From IMG/VR virus record IMGVR_UViG_3300008448_000113, positions 1 to 54,025 of that record: a stretch of 54,025 nucleotides of DNA. One strand, written 5' to 3'. Positions 42,176-50,812 of the stretch are shown here, piece by piece. Source of the stretch: a virus. The translations under genes were made by a program, and so were the position numbers. How positions within the stretch are numbered: the stretch's first letter is position 1; every line of letters begins with the position of its first letter. The notes beneath the pieces are model-generated. The model did no database searches, was not told where the DNA came from, and worked only from the letters and a program-made list of their open reading frames with translations.

Positions 42176-43608
42176 TGTCATTTTTTGATTTTGATAGTGT
42201 AGAAACACCAACCGCACACACATCCCCTTCGGTGAAAAAACCACCGAAGGGTGGTATCGTGTTGAATAACAATGCCACCGATTTCTTTAGTGGTGAAGGT
42301 GCTTCATTTGACTTTGATATAGAAAAACAAAAGTTTGTTAACCACATGGATTTTTTGAAAAATCAATCCGTGCAAGAAAATACACTATACAAAAAATGGA
42401 AAGAACTGACTACCGATTTCAATAATACAAAAGATATTCAGTCGGCACAAATCGTTGAAGCAAAGATTTGGAAGCCAACGGATATCATGAATAAAGATTT
42501 AACTATAAAAGAACTACAAGAACTTTCACCGGAAGTTGTTATCGTAGAACCAGATGATTCGACATTTTCTGATTGGAAATATCTTCGTGTCATGTGCTCG
42601 ACGTTTGAGTTTACGGCAAATCCTGGTAGACTGATTCGTATTCTTATCAGAGATAAAAATTCTGGTAAATATCTTGGTGTATGTGCATTGGGTTCTGATG
42701 TCGCATCGGTTGGTGTTCGTGACAAATGGATTGGGTGGACAAAGGAAAATAAATTTAACGATGGACTACTTAACTGTACGTCTATTGGTACAACGATTGT
42801 ACCAACACAACCGTTTGGATATAATTTCTTAGGTGGTAAACTTGTTGCATCACTATTAACAACGGAGTCTGTCCGTAATTATTGGAAGGCTAAGTTTGGT
42901 AATACACTCGTAGGTTTAACAACAACGTCATTATATGGTTCGCATAGTATGTATCAACGTATCCCGTTCTGGAAAGAATTGGGAGTGACGGCTGGTAAGA
43001 TTGCTCTTAAGCCCGATGATGATATTTTTCAAGAATGGGCCAACTATCTCAAGGTAAATCATTCCGAAGGATTCGACAGAGCAACCATTCCATACGTTGG
43101 TGAAATTACACAAAAGGATAATATTTGGATTTGTGAAGACGAATTTATTAGAATCACAGCACCAACACGAGAACAGTTAATTGCAACGTTAGAAGCGGAC
43201 AATTATTCTGTACACAGTAATGGTGAGGTGTATGATAAGAAGTCGAGACACAAGTTCCCACCGACAGGACCAAAACAGCAAACCATGTTATTGTTGTTTA
43301 AGATTTTGGATGTGAAGTCTACGGAATATCAACACGGATTTCAACGGGGTGTGTATTTTGCACCGATATATGAAAATACACGAGAATACCTACGAAAAGA
43401 AATCGATGAAAGTCAACTAATTTTATCCGATAAGTTAAAAAATGATGTTGATAGTGTAATGTCTTGGTGGCGAGAAAAAGCCATTAAACGGTACATAAAC
43501 TTATACGAAAATAACAGATTGAATGGTGGTACATTGTATTATCGGAAGATGGTACAGATGAACTGGGATGAAGCTAAACTTACATATTTGGGTGAGGTGG
43601 GTAGATAA
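42175..43608 (+). CDS. DUF4338/DruA-like protein between clamp and clamp loader
   Basis: This is a 477-residue protein. The central part has KYLGVCALGSD, then VRDKWIGWTKENKF, a TIVPTQPFGYNFLGGKLVASLL block, YWKAKFGNTLVGLTTTSLYGS and FWKELGVTAGK. This series resembles DUF4338, the fold of DruA in Druantia defence, in a divergent form. The function in phages is unknown. Context between gp45 and gp44 suggests a replication-linked DNA role. ATG overlaps the clamp stop. Confidence 0.6.
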   Translation: MSFFDFDSVETPTAHTSPSVKKPPKGGIVLNNNATDFFSGEGASFDFDIEKQKFVNHMDFLKNQSVQENTLYKKWKELTTDFNNTKDIQSAQIVEAKIWKPTDIMNKDLTIKELQELSPEVVIVEPDDSTFSDWKYLRVMCSTFEFTANPGRLIRILIRDKNSGKYLGVCALGSDVASVGVRDKWIGWTKENKFNDGLLNCTSIGTTIVPTQPFGYNFLGGKLVASLLTTESVRNYWKAKFGNTLVGLTTTSLYGSHSMYQRIPFWKELGVTAGKIALKPDDDIFQEWANYLKVNHSEGFDRATIPYVGEITQKDNIWICEDEFIRITAPTREQLIATLEADNYSVHSNGEVYDKKSRHKFPPTGPKQQTMLLLFKILDVKSTEYQHGFQRGVYFAPIYENTREYLRKEIDESQLILSDKLKNDVDSVMSWWREKAIKRYINLYENNRLNGGTLYYRKMVQMNWDEAKLTYLGEVGR

Positions 43609-44519
43609 TGGAACATACACTTTGGTGCGAAAAGTATCGTCCCGATACGTTGGAAAATTATATCGGGAATGAGCATGTAAAGACTAAACTCACACAGTTT
43701 ATTCAAGAACAAGATATTCCACATCTACTATTTTGTGGTACTGCTGGTACTGGTAAGACTACTGCTGCAAAGATACTGATAAAAAATATTGATTGTGATT
43801 ATCTGTTTATCAATGCGTCCGATGAAAACTCCGTGGATACGATTCGTACGAAGATTAAAAACTTCGCTGCTACCATGAGTTTCAAACCATTAAAAATTAT
43901 TGTACTGGACGAGGCGGACTACATTACACCACAGGCACAAGCAGCACTTCGTAATCTAATGGAAGTATTTAGTAAAAATACAAGATTTATCCTGACTTGT
44001 AATTACGTAGAACGTATCATTGACCCCTTGATTAGTCGGTCACAAGTGTTTAAATTAACACCACCGTCAAAGAAAGAAGTGGCAGTGCATTTAATGAAGA
44101 TATTGGAGAAAGAACATGTTGTATATGATAAGTCAGTTATCGCAGCCTTGGTTAACGCGTATTATCCAGATATTCGCCGGATTCTTAATAATTCGCAAAA
44201 TCAAACAAGTGGCGGAAAGCTGCAACTGAATGTAGAAGAAATAATCGCTGGTGATTATAAATTGAAGGTCTTGGATGTTTTGATGGGAAACCTCCCATTG
44301 AAAGATAAGATTAATGAAATAAGACAGATTGTAGCAGATAGTAATGTAAAGGATTTTACTGAACTGTATAGATTATTGTTTGATAAGGTAACTGATTACG
44401 CACCGACAAAAATACCACATAGTATTAGAGAAATCGCTGAAGGACAGTTTCGTGATAATTTTGTAGTAGATAAGGAAATTACTTTTGTAGCAACGTTATA
44501 TAACATTTTAAATAGTTAA
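43608..44519 (+). CDS. 44: Clamp loader large subunit, gp44-like
   Basis: This is a 303-residue AAA+ protein. GTAGTGKTTAAK (about 44-55) is Walker A, VLDEADY (near 99-105) is Walker B, LTCNYVERIIDPLISRSQ is the sensor/SRC region. It loads gp45 together with gp62, a candidate for which is at 46931-47365. ATG overlaps the preceding stop. Confidence 0.9.
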   Translation: MEHTLWCEKYRPDTLENYIGNEHVKTKLTQFIQEQDIPHLLFCGTAGTGKTTAAKILIKNIDCDYLFINASDENSVDTIRTKIKNFAATMSFKPLKIIVLDEADYITPQAQAALRNLMEVFSKNTRFILTCNYVERIIDPLISRSQVFKLTPPSKKEVAVHLMKILEKEHVVYDKSVIAALVNAYYPDIRRILNNSQNQTSGGKLQLNVEEIIAGDYKLKVLDVLMGNLPLKDKINEIRQIVADSNVKDFTELYRLLFDKVTDYAPTKIPHSIREIAEGQFRDNFVVDKEITFVATLYNILNS

Positions 44520-44528
44520 GAGGTAGGT

Positions 44529-44834
44529 ATGTCAAATAATCGTTTCAACGGACCACCGCAGCAACCACAGTTTAATTTTGATATTTCACAGGCAGACGAT
44601 GTAACGTGTGAACGGTGTGGTAATTATACATTCGAACAAGTTGTCTTGATGAAGAAGGTATCCGCACTGGTATCACCGACAGGGAAAGATGCCGTGGTTC
44701 CCATTCCAACATTTTCTTGTAATGCATGTGGACACATCAATCGTGGATTTCTACCGGTAACTCCAAAAGGAATGAATGAAGAAAATGCACCAGAAGCAGA
44801 ACCATCGAAGCCAACTCTTATACTGGAAAAGTAA
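44529..44834 (+). CDS. Small zinc-ribbon protein
   Basis: This is a 101-residue protein. Two Cys pairs, CERC near residue 27 and CNAC near 66, form a probable zinc ribbon. The C-terminal tail is acidic and Pro-rich. The function is unknown; similar small zinc proteins are frequent in T4-like replication regions. Confidence 0.65.
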   Translation: MSNNRFNGPPQQPQFNFDISQADDVTCERCGNYTFEQVVLMKKVSALVSPTGKDAVVPIPTFSCNACGHINRGFLPVTPKGMNEENAPEAEPSKPTLILEK

Positions 44835-44837
44835 TTT

Positions 44838-45437
44838 ATGGCAAAATCAAAAGTAACCACCCCGATTGAAAACGTAGGTAGTGCACAGAATATTATTACG
44901 AACGGATCTTCTATTCGTGATATGGGTATTTACTATCTGTGTGATGAATTTAATAGTAATACCGCACGTGACGTTGTTACTTGGATTTTAGATAGTAACC
45001 TACAGAAGCATAAAACACCTGATCACTTAACTCTGATGATTACTAGTTACGGTGGTGATTTGACGGCGGCGTTTTCTATTATCGATATAATGCGTGGAAG
45101 TGCAATTCCGATTAAAACCGTTGGTCTTGGTGTTATTGCATCGGCTGGACTACTGACATTTATTTCTGGTCAAAAGGGAAGTCGTATCATTACGCCAAAC
45201 ACCAGTATCTTGTCACATCAGTGGTCGTGGGGTCAGGCAGGAAAGGAACATGAACTTGTCGCCACGATGCGTGAGTTCGAATTGACTACGACTCGTATGA
45301 TTAATCATTACAAGAAATGCACTGGACTTCCTGAAAAGACTATTCGTGAACGACTTCTTCCCCCGCAGGATGTATGGTTGTCACCGCAAGAAGCTAAAAA
45401 GTATAAGTTGTGTGACATTGTAAAGGATATTAAGTGA
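44838..45437 (+). CDS. clpP: ClpP-like serine protease
   Basis: This is a 199-residue protein. The MITSYGGD oxyanion strand, the nucleophile in VIASAG (Ser near 102), and the LSHQWSW His (near 127) follow ClpP order. The NTARDVVTWILD and KHKTPDHLTL segments also fit. It would need a ClpX/ClpA partner, which could be the host's. In some phages ClpP-type proteases act in capsid maturation, but there is no capsid gene here. Confidence 0.8.
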   Translation: MAKSKVTTPIENVGSAQNIITNGSSIRDMGIYYLCDEFNSNTARDVVTWILDSNLQKHKTPDHLTLMITSYGGDLTAAFSIIDIMRGSAIPIKTVGLGVIASAGLLTFISGQKGSRIITPNTSILSHQWSWGQAGKEHELVATMREFELTTTRMINHYKKCTGLPEKTIRERLLPPQDVWLSPQEAKKYKLCDIVKDIK

Positions 45438-45444
45438 GGATTTG

Positions 45445-46257
45445 ATGGAACAATCCTATGTCAACACTTCCCGTGTTACAGTGAGAGAAATCAGTAAAGC
45501 TGTAGCACGGGAGTTTGTGCAGAAACATCACTACACTCGTAAGTTTAGTTCTACCAGATATGCACTCGGTGTCTTTTATAAAGAGGATTCCGACCATATG
45601 TTTTTTTCTGGTGATAATGAAACACTCATTGGGTGTATGACATATGGACACCCTGTTAGTAATCGAACGGTGGATAGTATCGCAGATGGAATTCAACTAG
45701 ATGAAGTATTGGAACTAACTAGATTGGTATGTTTGGATGGGTATGGTAAAAATCTAGAAAGTTATGTGATTGGTCAATCGTTTGAATGGTTGAAGAAAAA
45801 TGATACACGGGTAAAAGTCTTGGTCAGTTACGCAGATCCAGAACAATCGCATACTGGTGGAATATATCGTGCAACAAACTGGTTGTATCAAGGGTGTGGA
45901 GCATCGAAGTTAATGCCAGACTATTCTATAAAATTGGAAGAAACTGGTATGTGGATACACTCACGAACCGTTAGTGCAAAATTTGGTAATAAATCTATAG
46001 AAAACCTTGCTAGGGTAATCGGTCATACATTCTGGCGGAAGGAGGAAACTTCCAAGCATCGTTATATATATTTTCTATGTAATAAAAAAGAAAAGAAATA
46101 CTTATTAACAAGACTTAAAATGCCTATTATTGATTTTAAGAATACGAAACCCGTAGTACAATTAATACAAAAGGTTTGGGTCAAGGATAACACGGTTGAT
46201 AGTATTGAAGTCTTGCAGGGTGTAGACAATGGATGGAAACCACAAAATTATATATAA
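45445..46257 (+). CDS. Mom-like DNA-modification protein, copy 2
   Basis: This is a 270-residue protein from ATG 45445, with TGAGGA upstream; an adjacent TTG at 45442 is less likely. VQKHHYTRKFSS, LIGCMTYGHPVS, LELTRLVCLDGYGKNLESYVIGQSFEWL and LVSYADPEQSHTGGIYRATNWLYQG repeat the Mom-family blocks seen at 39604-40188. The C-terminal ~100 residues are extra and basic. It has no Com-like gene upstream. Confidence 0.75.
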   Translation: MEQSYVNTSRVTVREISKAVAREFVQKHHYTRKFSSTRYALGVFYKEDSDHMFFSGDNETLIGCMTYGHPVSNRTVDSIADGIQLDEVLELTRLVCLDGYGKNLESYVIGQSFEWLKKNDTRVKVLVSYADPEQSHTGGIYRATNWLYQGCGASKLMPDYSIKLEETGMWIHSRTVSAKFGNKSIENLARVIGHTFWRKEETSKHRYIYFLCNKKEKKYLLTRLKMPIIDFKNTKPVVQLIQKVWVKDNTVDSIEVLQGVDNGWKPQNYI

Positions 46258-46268
46258 CGGAAAACCGT

Positions 46269-46931
46269 ATGAAAGTAGCTATTGTTTCGACACCTAGAAC
46301 TTGTTCTAGTATTTTAGGTGGGATATTTGCCAAGAAATATAACCTAACCGATATGTCTGAAATTTTTACATCGGCGGAAACCTCTGATGACGCAGCAAAC
46401 TTATTGGAAACATTAAAAACTACAGACAACTACGTGGTAAAAATAACTACTACATCTCTAACAGATTTCACAGATGTATTTCAATATAACACATTTCCTT
46501 GGGAAATCTTTGATAAAATTGTATTAACAGAAAGAACCAATAAATTACAACAAGTTGCAAGTTGGTTAGCACTCAATACAGCACAGAAAAGTGGTAAGAA
46601 ATCTGCCTTGGATATAAATCAGTTTGTTGCAGAGACATTAGGAACTGATGTGGATTTGGAATGTGACACACATCAAATTAATAATATTGTAAATAATATA
46701 AATTTCTATTATGATAATACAAAACCACACTTATTGTCATTGAACTTACCAACGTGTGTAGTTACACATGAATTGATGCAACTACCAAAGGACGAAGTAA
46801 TAATACAATTAAATCAAATACTAAATGAAACTGTAATGTTGGAAGATATTGACAATTCAATACAAAGTAACATAGATTATACATCGTTGATTGTGAAGTA
46901 CGAACTTGAAAAATTAATATCGGAATTATAA
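46269..46931 (+). CDS. Second sulfotransferase-like protein
   Basis: This is a 220-residue protein from ATG 46269; an ATG at 46233 adds 12 residues that precede the fold. VAIVSTPRTCSS (residues 3-14) looks like the sulfate-donor P-loop and FDKIVLTERTNKLQQVASWL like the 3'-phosphate-binding helix. The identity is tentative. It lies away from the kinase/adenylyltransferase cluster. Confidence 0.5.
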   Translation: MKVAIVSTPRTCSSILGGIFAKKYNLTDMSEIFTSAETSDDAANLLETLKTTDNYVVKITTTSLTDFTDVFQYNTFPWEIFDKIVLTERTNKLQQVASWLALNTAQKSGKKSALDINQFVAETLGTDVDLECDTHQINNIVNNINFYYDNTKPHLLSLNLPTCVVTHELMQLPKDEVIIQLNQILNETVMLEDIDNSIQSNIDYTSLIVKYELEKLISEL

Positions 46932-47365
46932 TGTCAACTAAAGGGTTATTCGAACATATAGATGCAATCTACACAAATCAAAAAGTAGATTATTTTGATA
47001 CGTTAACTGATGCGGATAAGAAGTCATATAACAACTACATGGTGAATAGATTTCTTAGTATGAATCCGCATCAGTTACCATTTGTAAATGAACTACAAAA
47101 ATACACACTAGATACAAAAACACATTATCTGTTTTTCAGTCAAGTAATTCCTCGTGGTAAGCAGTATAACAAATACATAAAAAAGACAAAGGAAGTAAAA
47201 TACGAAGAATGGTTGATAGAGATAGTGTCACGGCACTACGAGGTATCAACAGACGAAGCACGAGAATATTTGGAAATTTATTATAAGCAGGACAAAGACG
47301 CATTGAGAAAACTGTGTCAGATGTATGGAATTGATAATAAACAGTTAAAGAAAGCTAAGTTATGA
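46931..47365 (+). CDS. 62: Clamp loader small subunit, gp62-like
   Basis: This is a 144-residue protein. LFEHIDAIYTNQKVDYFDTL, then YNNYMVNRFLSMNP, PFVNELQKY and a YLFFSQVIPRGKQYNKYIKK segment, matches the pattern of T4-like gp62 (VNRFLSM is typical). It would pair with gp44. ATG overlaps the preceding stop, and its own stop overlaps the deaminase ATG. Confidence 0.7.
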   Translation: MSTKGLFEHIDAIYTNQKVDYFDTLTDADKKSYNNYMVNRFLSMNPHQLPFVNELQKYTLDTKTHYLFFSQVIPRGKQYNKYIKKTKEVKYEEWLIEIVSRHYEVSTDEAREYLEIYYKQDKDALRKLCQMYGIDNKQLKKAKL

Positions 47366-47808
47366 TGTGGGAACAATATTTCAGAAACATTACAAATGAA
47401 GTAAAAAAGAAATCAAAAGATAAATACACACAAATTGGCGCATTGATTGTTGGATTGGATAATGAAATTGTGTCATCGGGATATAATTCGTTTCCACGAG
47501 GAATAGCGGATGATAAGAATGATAGGCAAGAACGACCTGAAAAGTATTATTGGTTTGAACACGCTGAACGAAATGCTATTTACAATGCGGCAAGAATTGG
47601 CGTATCCACTAAAGGTTGTACGATGTACCTTACGTGTAGCATACCTTGTGCTGATTGCAGTCGCGGTATTATCAATGCTGGTATTACCAAGATAGTGTGT
47701 GAAAAGAATCCATCGTTCGGAGCATCCGGTAATATGTGGGATGAACATGCAAAACGTAGTTTAATTATGTTTGAAGAAGCAGGAGTGGAGATTAAATATT
47801 ATGAGTAA
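47362..47808 (+). CDS. dCMP deaminase
   Basis: This is a 148-residue zinc-dependent deaminase. HAERNA (near residues 67-72) and PCADC (95-99) give the His/Glu/Cys/Cys site. It converts dCMP to dUMP, which, with dUTPase, feeds thymidylate synthesis. ATGATG at the start overlaps the gp62-like stop. Confidence 0.9.
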   Translation: MMWEQYFRNITNEVKKKSKDKYTQIGALIVGLDNEIVSSGYNSFPRGIADDKNDRQERPEKYYWFEHAERNAIYNAARIGVSTKGCTMYLTCSIPCADCSRGIINAGITKIVCEKNPSFGASGNMWDEHAKRSLIMFEEAGVEIKYYE

Positions 47809-48049
47809 TGGTAAAGGTGATACACCACGGCCACTCAGTGTGGACCAACAAACATTCTCAAGTAATTGGGATAGAATCTTTAATAGTACGTGTGAGTATA
47901 GTGGATTACCTAATACGTCGAGTTATGACGAATCGGATAAAGAATATAATGAGATTCGTGCGTCTGGTTTGTTCTGGGAGTTATTTCCTGAATTAACTGG
48001 ACATTGGGAAACCGATAAATCCGAATGGAAACGTGTGTACAAATCATGA
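47801..48049 (+). CDS. Conserved small phage protein (SNGKGD type)
   Basis: This is an 82-residue protein. It begins MSNGKGDTPRP and has an NWDRIF motif. Proteins with this opening are common in phages; function unknown. It overlaps the deaminase gene by eight bases. Confidence 0.65.
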   Translation: MSNGKGDTPRPLSVDQQTFSSNWDRIFNSTCEYSGLPNTSSYDESDKEYNEIRASGLFWELFPELTGHWETDKSEWKRVYKS

Positions 48050-48279
48050 GTATTTACCAAGCAAAGAAAGTGGGTAATACTCCATCTGGTAGTAAATATA
48101 TTATATTACAAGATGGTCCAAAATCCTTTCATATTTCGGTAGCAAAGGGTGATAACCTAATATATGACCATTTTCATGATCCACCGAACTTGGACTTCTT
48201 AGATAATAATATATTATTATTGGAAGAAGAATTATATAATAAATTTCCAGTTGGTTCGGGATTAGATATACACGCATAA
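48046..48279 (+). CDS. Small hypothetical protein
   Basis: This is a 77-residue protein from ATG 48046, overlapping the previous stop (ATGA). It is acidic, with no recognised motif. The terminator/promoter element begins at its stop codon. Confidence 0.55.
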   Translation: MSIYQAKKVGNTPSGSKYIILQDGPKSFHISVAKGDNLIYDHFHDPPNLDFLDNNILLLEEELYNKFPVGSGLDIHA

Positions 48280-48304
48280 CCCCTTGATTTTTGAGGGGTT
48301 TTGT
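48278..48304 (+). terminator. Intrinsic terminator overlapping a promoter
   Basis: AACCCC (48278-48283) pairs with GGGGTT (48295-48300), followed by a T run. The loop contains the TTGATT -35 box of the downstream promoter. Confidence 0.65.
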
Positions 48305-48312
48305 GTTATATT
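48284..48312 (+). promoter_or_regulatory. Promoter embedded in terminator
   Basis: TTGATT (48284-48289), 17-base spacer, TATATT (48307-48312). The -35 lies in the terminator loop, and the -10 is just after the T run. Confidence 0.6.
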
Positions 48313-48339
48313 ACATACATACATTTCTGTGAGGCTTCT

Positions 48340-48741
48340 ATGATGAAAGAAATACGGGCACCTGGTTTTGTTGTTTACGAGAACGGTGGATATGATCGTG
48401 ACCTTGCCAAGCAAAGTGTTGGTCAAGGTTGGTCGGGATTGATTGATGAAATCTTTGATTTGAAGGAATCGCTTAATCTCTCCAACGTTCGTATTGTTCA
48501 AGTCAAAGAAAAGTACGCGGGACTTCGGGTCTACATTGACCTGTATTCGTCTGACGAAAACGATCCAGTGTATAAATTTGAAAAGTTTCTCCATGATACG
48601 GAACTACGGAGTTTCAAGATTTGTGAAACTTGTGGGAAACCTGGTGCGGTACGAGGTCATGGTTGGTATTATACGTCCTGTGACGAACATGCACGAAATG
48701 GTGACCTTCCGCATGGAGATGATGATGCCGAAGAAAACTAA
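48340..48741 (+). CDS. Zinc-finger-like hypothetical protein
   Basis: This is a 133-residue protein. ICETCGKPGAVRGHGWYYTSCDEH near residues 91-114 could bind zinc. The N-terminal part has a KEKYAGLRVYID segment seen in phage proteins of unknown function. ATG at 48340 or 48343 follows a GTGAGG site. Confidence 0.6.
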   Translation: MMKEIRAPGFVVYENGGYDRDLAKQSVGQGWSGLIDEIFDLKESLNLSNVRIVQVKEKYAGLRVYIDLYSSDENDPVYKFEKFLHDTELRSFKICETCGKPGAVRGHGWYYTSCDEHARNGDLPHGDDDAEEN

Positions 48742-48955
48742 ACCAACCGACTTGCAGTTGAAGTTTACAGGTAAAATGAGTGTCCTTATCGAACTGGAAG
48801 GATATGGTCCGTTGGAATTTCGGGTAAATGATTTAGACGTAGTGAAGAAGGTTGCGGCGGTTATACTCGACGTAACTGATAATATCACCACCGTAAATTC
48901 CTACGGTAAACGTGAACAGAAAAATATGCAGAAACTACTGGATGGTATCGAATGA
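48725..48955 (+). CDS. Small hypothetical protein
   Basis: This is a 76-residue protein with PKKTKPTDLQLKFTGKMSVLIELEGYG, a compact alpha/beta fold with no known family. Of several in-frame ATGs (48713-48725), 48725 lies six bases after GGAG. It overlaps the neighbours on both sides. Confidence 0.55.
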   Translation: MPKKTKPTDLQLKFTGKMSVLIELEGYGPLEFRVNDLDVVKKVAAVILDVTDNITTVNSYGKREQKNMQKLLDGIE

Positions 48956-49857
48956 ATAAGATTAGTTACTCACAGTACTCGCTGTGGGCAAATTGTCCAC
49001 TCTCGTGGAAGTTGAAGTATGTTGATGGTCATAAGTTTGATGACTCGTCAATCAATACTGTATTCGGTACTGCTATGCATGAAGTCATCCAAGAATGGTT
49101 GGAACAATACCACTATGCGGGAAAGGACACACAGGCAAAGAGTGTTGACTTGGGTGAACCGTTGAAGCAGAAGTTTATTACATTGTTTCAAGAAAACACT
49201 ACAGTCGATGCAAATGGGAACAAAGTATTCTTGTGTGATAAGAAAACTTTGATGGAGTTTTACAACCAAGGGTGTGAGATTTTATCCTATATTCAACAGC
49301 ATCGTCATAAGATTTTCCCGTCAAAAGATACCGCGCTTGCTGGTATTGAATATCCTATTGAAACGGAAGTTCGTCCTGGTGTAACGTTTATTGGTTATGT
49401 GGATATTATTACCAAGAATGAAAAGACGGGAAAGGTTACAATTATCGATTTGAAGACTTCACGGTCTGGATGGACACAGGCACAGAAAAGTGACCATATC
49501 AAACTAAACCAAATCTTATTGTATAAGAAGTTTATTTCTGAAAAGTTTAACACTCCATTAGAATTGATTGGGACCGAGTTTATTATTCTCAAGCGTACTA
49601 TTAGTGAGAACAGTCCATATCCCATTCCTCGTGTGAGTACCTTTGAACCGTCCAACGGAAAACCCTCAGTTAATCGTGCGTGGGGACATATCGAAGCGTT
49701 TTTGAATGAGTGTTTTGACGGAGAAGGAAATTATCGTACCGATTTGATTAAAGCAACACCTAGTAAAGACGCGTGTAAGTATTGTGTGTATAAGGATAAG
49801 GAAGTGTATTGTTCCGATTCATTTTACAAAATCAAAAAAGTTAAAGTACTTACATGA
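48952..49857 (+). CDS. PD-(D/E)XK nuclease, RecB/Cas4-like
   Basis: This is a 301-residue protein. SYSQYSLWANCPLSWKLKYV at the start, GTAMHEVIQEWL (motif I), GYVDII and VTIIDLKTS (the D and DxK catalytic pair) and a QILLYKKF helix define a RecB-type nuclease. One Cys near residue 15 and a C-terminal CxxC...C group (CKYC, VYC) match the four-Cys Fe-S arrangement of Cas4/AddB nucleases. A role in recombination or end processing is likely. Confidence 0.82.
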   Translation: MNKISYSQYSLWANCPLSWKLKYVDGHKFDDSSINTVFGTAMHEVIQEWLEQYHYAGKDTQAKSVDLGEPLKQKFITLFQENTTVDANGNKVFLCDKKTLMEFYNQGCEILSYIQQHRHKIFPSKDTALAGIEYPIETEVRPGVTFIGYVDIITKNEKTGKVTIIDLKTSRSGWTQAQKSDHIKLNQILLYKKFISEKFNTPLELIGTEFIILKRTISENSPYPIPRVSTFEPSNGKPSVNRAWGHIEAFLNECFDGEGNYRTDLIKATPSKDACKYCVYKDKEVYCSDSFYKIKKVKVLT

Positions 49858-50069
49858 AATATTTTACCATAATGGAACCCACATCGTTATCGGACAGTAC
49901 ACCAATATATACAACCTATTCGGAAGAAGAAATTTTAAATATGTATTGGAATTATTGGTATGACGCGATGTGTAAAAAATTTGGAAAAGACGAAGTTGAT
50001 AGTAAATATTCCACACGAGATTGTATTGATGATTGGATTATTGTAAATTGGGCATGGGAAGCTACATGA
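49854..50069 (+). CDS. Small hypothetical protein, aromatic-rich
   Basis: This is a 71-residue protein. It is rich in Trp and Tyr with a YSEEEILNMYWNYWYDAM stretch, a pattern seen in small T4-like proteins of unknown function. ATGA overlaps the nuclease stop. Confidence 0.6.
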   Translation: MKYFTIMEPTSLSDSTPIYTTYSEEEILNMYWNYWYDAMCKKFGKDEVDSKYSTRDCIDDWIIVNWAWEAT

Positions 50070-50072
50070 TTT

Positions 50073-50086
50073 GATATTTATATAAA
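50073..50086 (+). promoter_or_regulatory. Candidate late promoter element
   Basis: The same 14-mer GATATTTATATAAA as at 10628-10641, 38 bases before the lipoprotein gene. Confidence 0.45.
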
Positions 50087-50124
50087 CCAAAGGTTATATT
50101 AATAAATAACCAGAGGTTTAATGT

Positions 50125-50796
50125 ATGTTTCATCAAAAATTTTCGAAGCAGACGAAAAGTATAACTGGGTTATCGTTAATATTAGGGTTGGTTTTGTACG
50201 CATGTTCAGATACACCCACAGGATCGGGGAATCCAACAACGCCACCGCCGGATGATTCTGGAGTATCATTTTCGATGTTGTCTAGCATCATCACCGCTAC
50301 AGATACAAACATTAATATTCGTGTGTCATGGAAAGCTCCAAATGATCCATTCGGTGCACCGGAATTTTACAGACATACAATGGTTGCTTCAAAGGTTGTA
50401 ACGGATTCTACCACTGGAAATTTACCTAACCTCAAACAGGTAAATGGATTAGTTGACACCGTTAGAATTTCATTGAAAAAGATAAATGATACGGTTACAC
50501 TTACTTCTAGTATATGGTCAGTCCGTCGAGGTTTGCAATCCACAACTCCTGGAACTGGGAAACTTTTTGTGAGACGAGGTGATAGAGCACCACTACCACC
50601 TGATTCTATTAAGGTGGATACAATTGTGATACCGGCCGCACCCATAATAGGAGGTACGTCATCTATCCTATTTCCAAAAAATACAGCGGCACTGATAAAT
50701 GAACAGTCATACAACTCTATGTTTGGAAGTTATAAAAATGGAGTGAGTATGTACAAGTCGGGAAACACTACGTATTTAACGATTATTCCACAATAG
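50125..50796 (+). CDS. Phage lipoprotein
   Basis: This is a 223-residue protein. It has a basic N-terminus, a hydrophobic helix and a lipobox with Cys near residue 27 (LYAC), then a Pro/Thr/Gly-rich linker and a beta-rich domain. It is the first of a run of exported proteins. Function is unknown. Confidence 0.7.
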   Translation: MFHQKFSKQTKSITGLSLILGLVLYACSDTPTGSGNPTTPPPDDSGVSFSMLSSIITATDTNINIRVSWKAPNDPFGAPEFYRHTMVASKVVTDSTTGNLPNLKQVNGLVDTVRISLKKINDTVTLTSSIWSVRRGLQSTTPGTGKLFVRRGDRAPLPPDSIKVDTIVIPAAPIIGGTSSILFPKNTAALINEQSYNSMFGSYKNGVSMYKSGNTTYLTIIPQ

Positions 50797-50812
50797 CATT
50801 TACGAGGTTATT

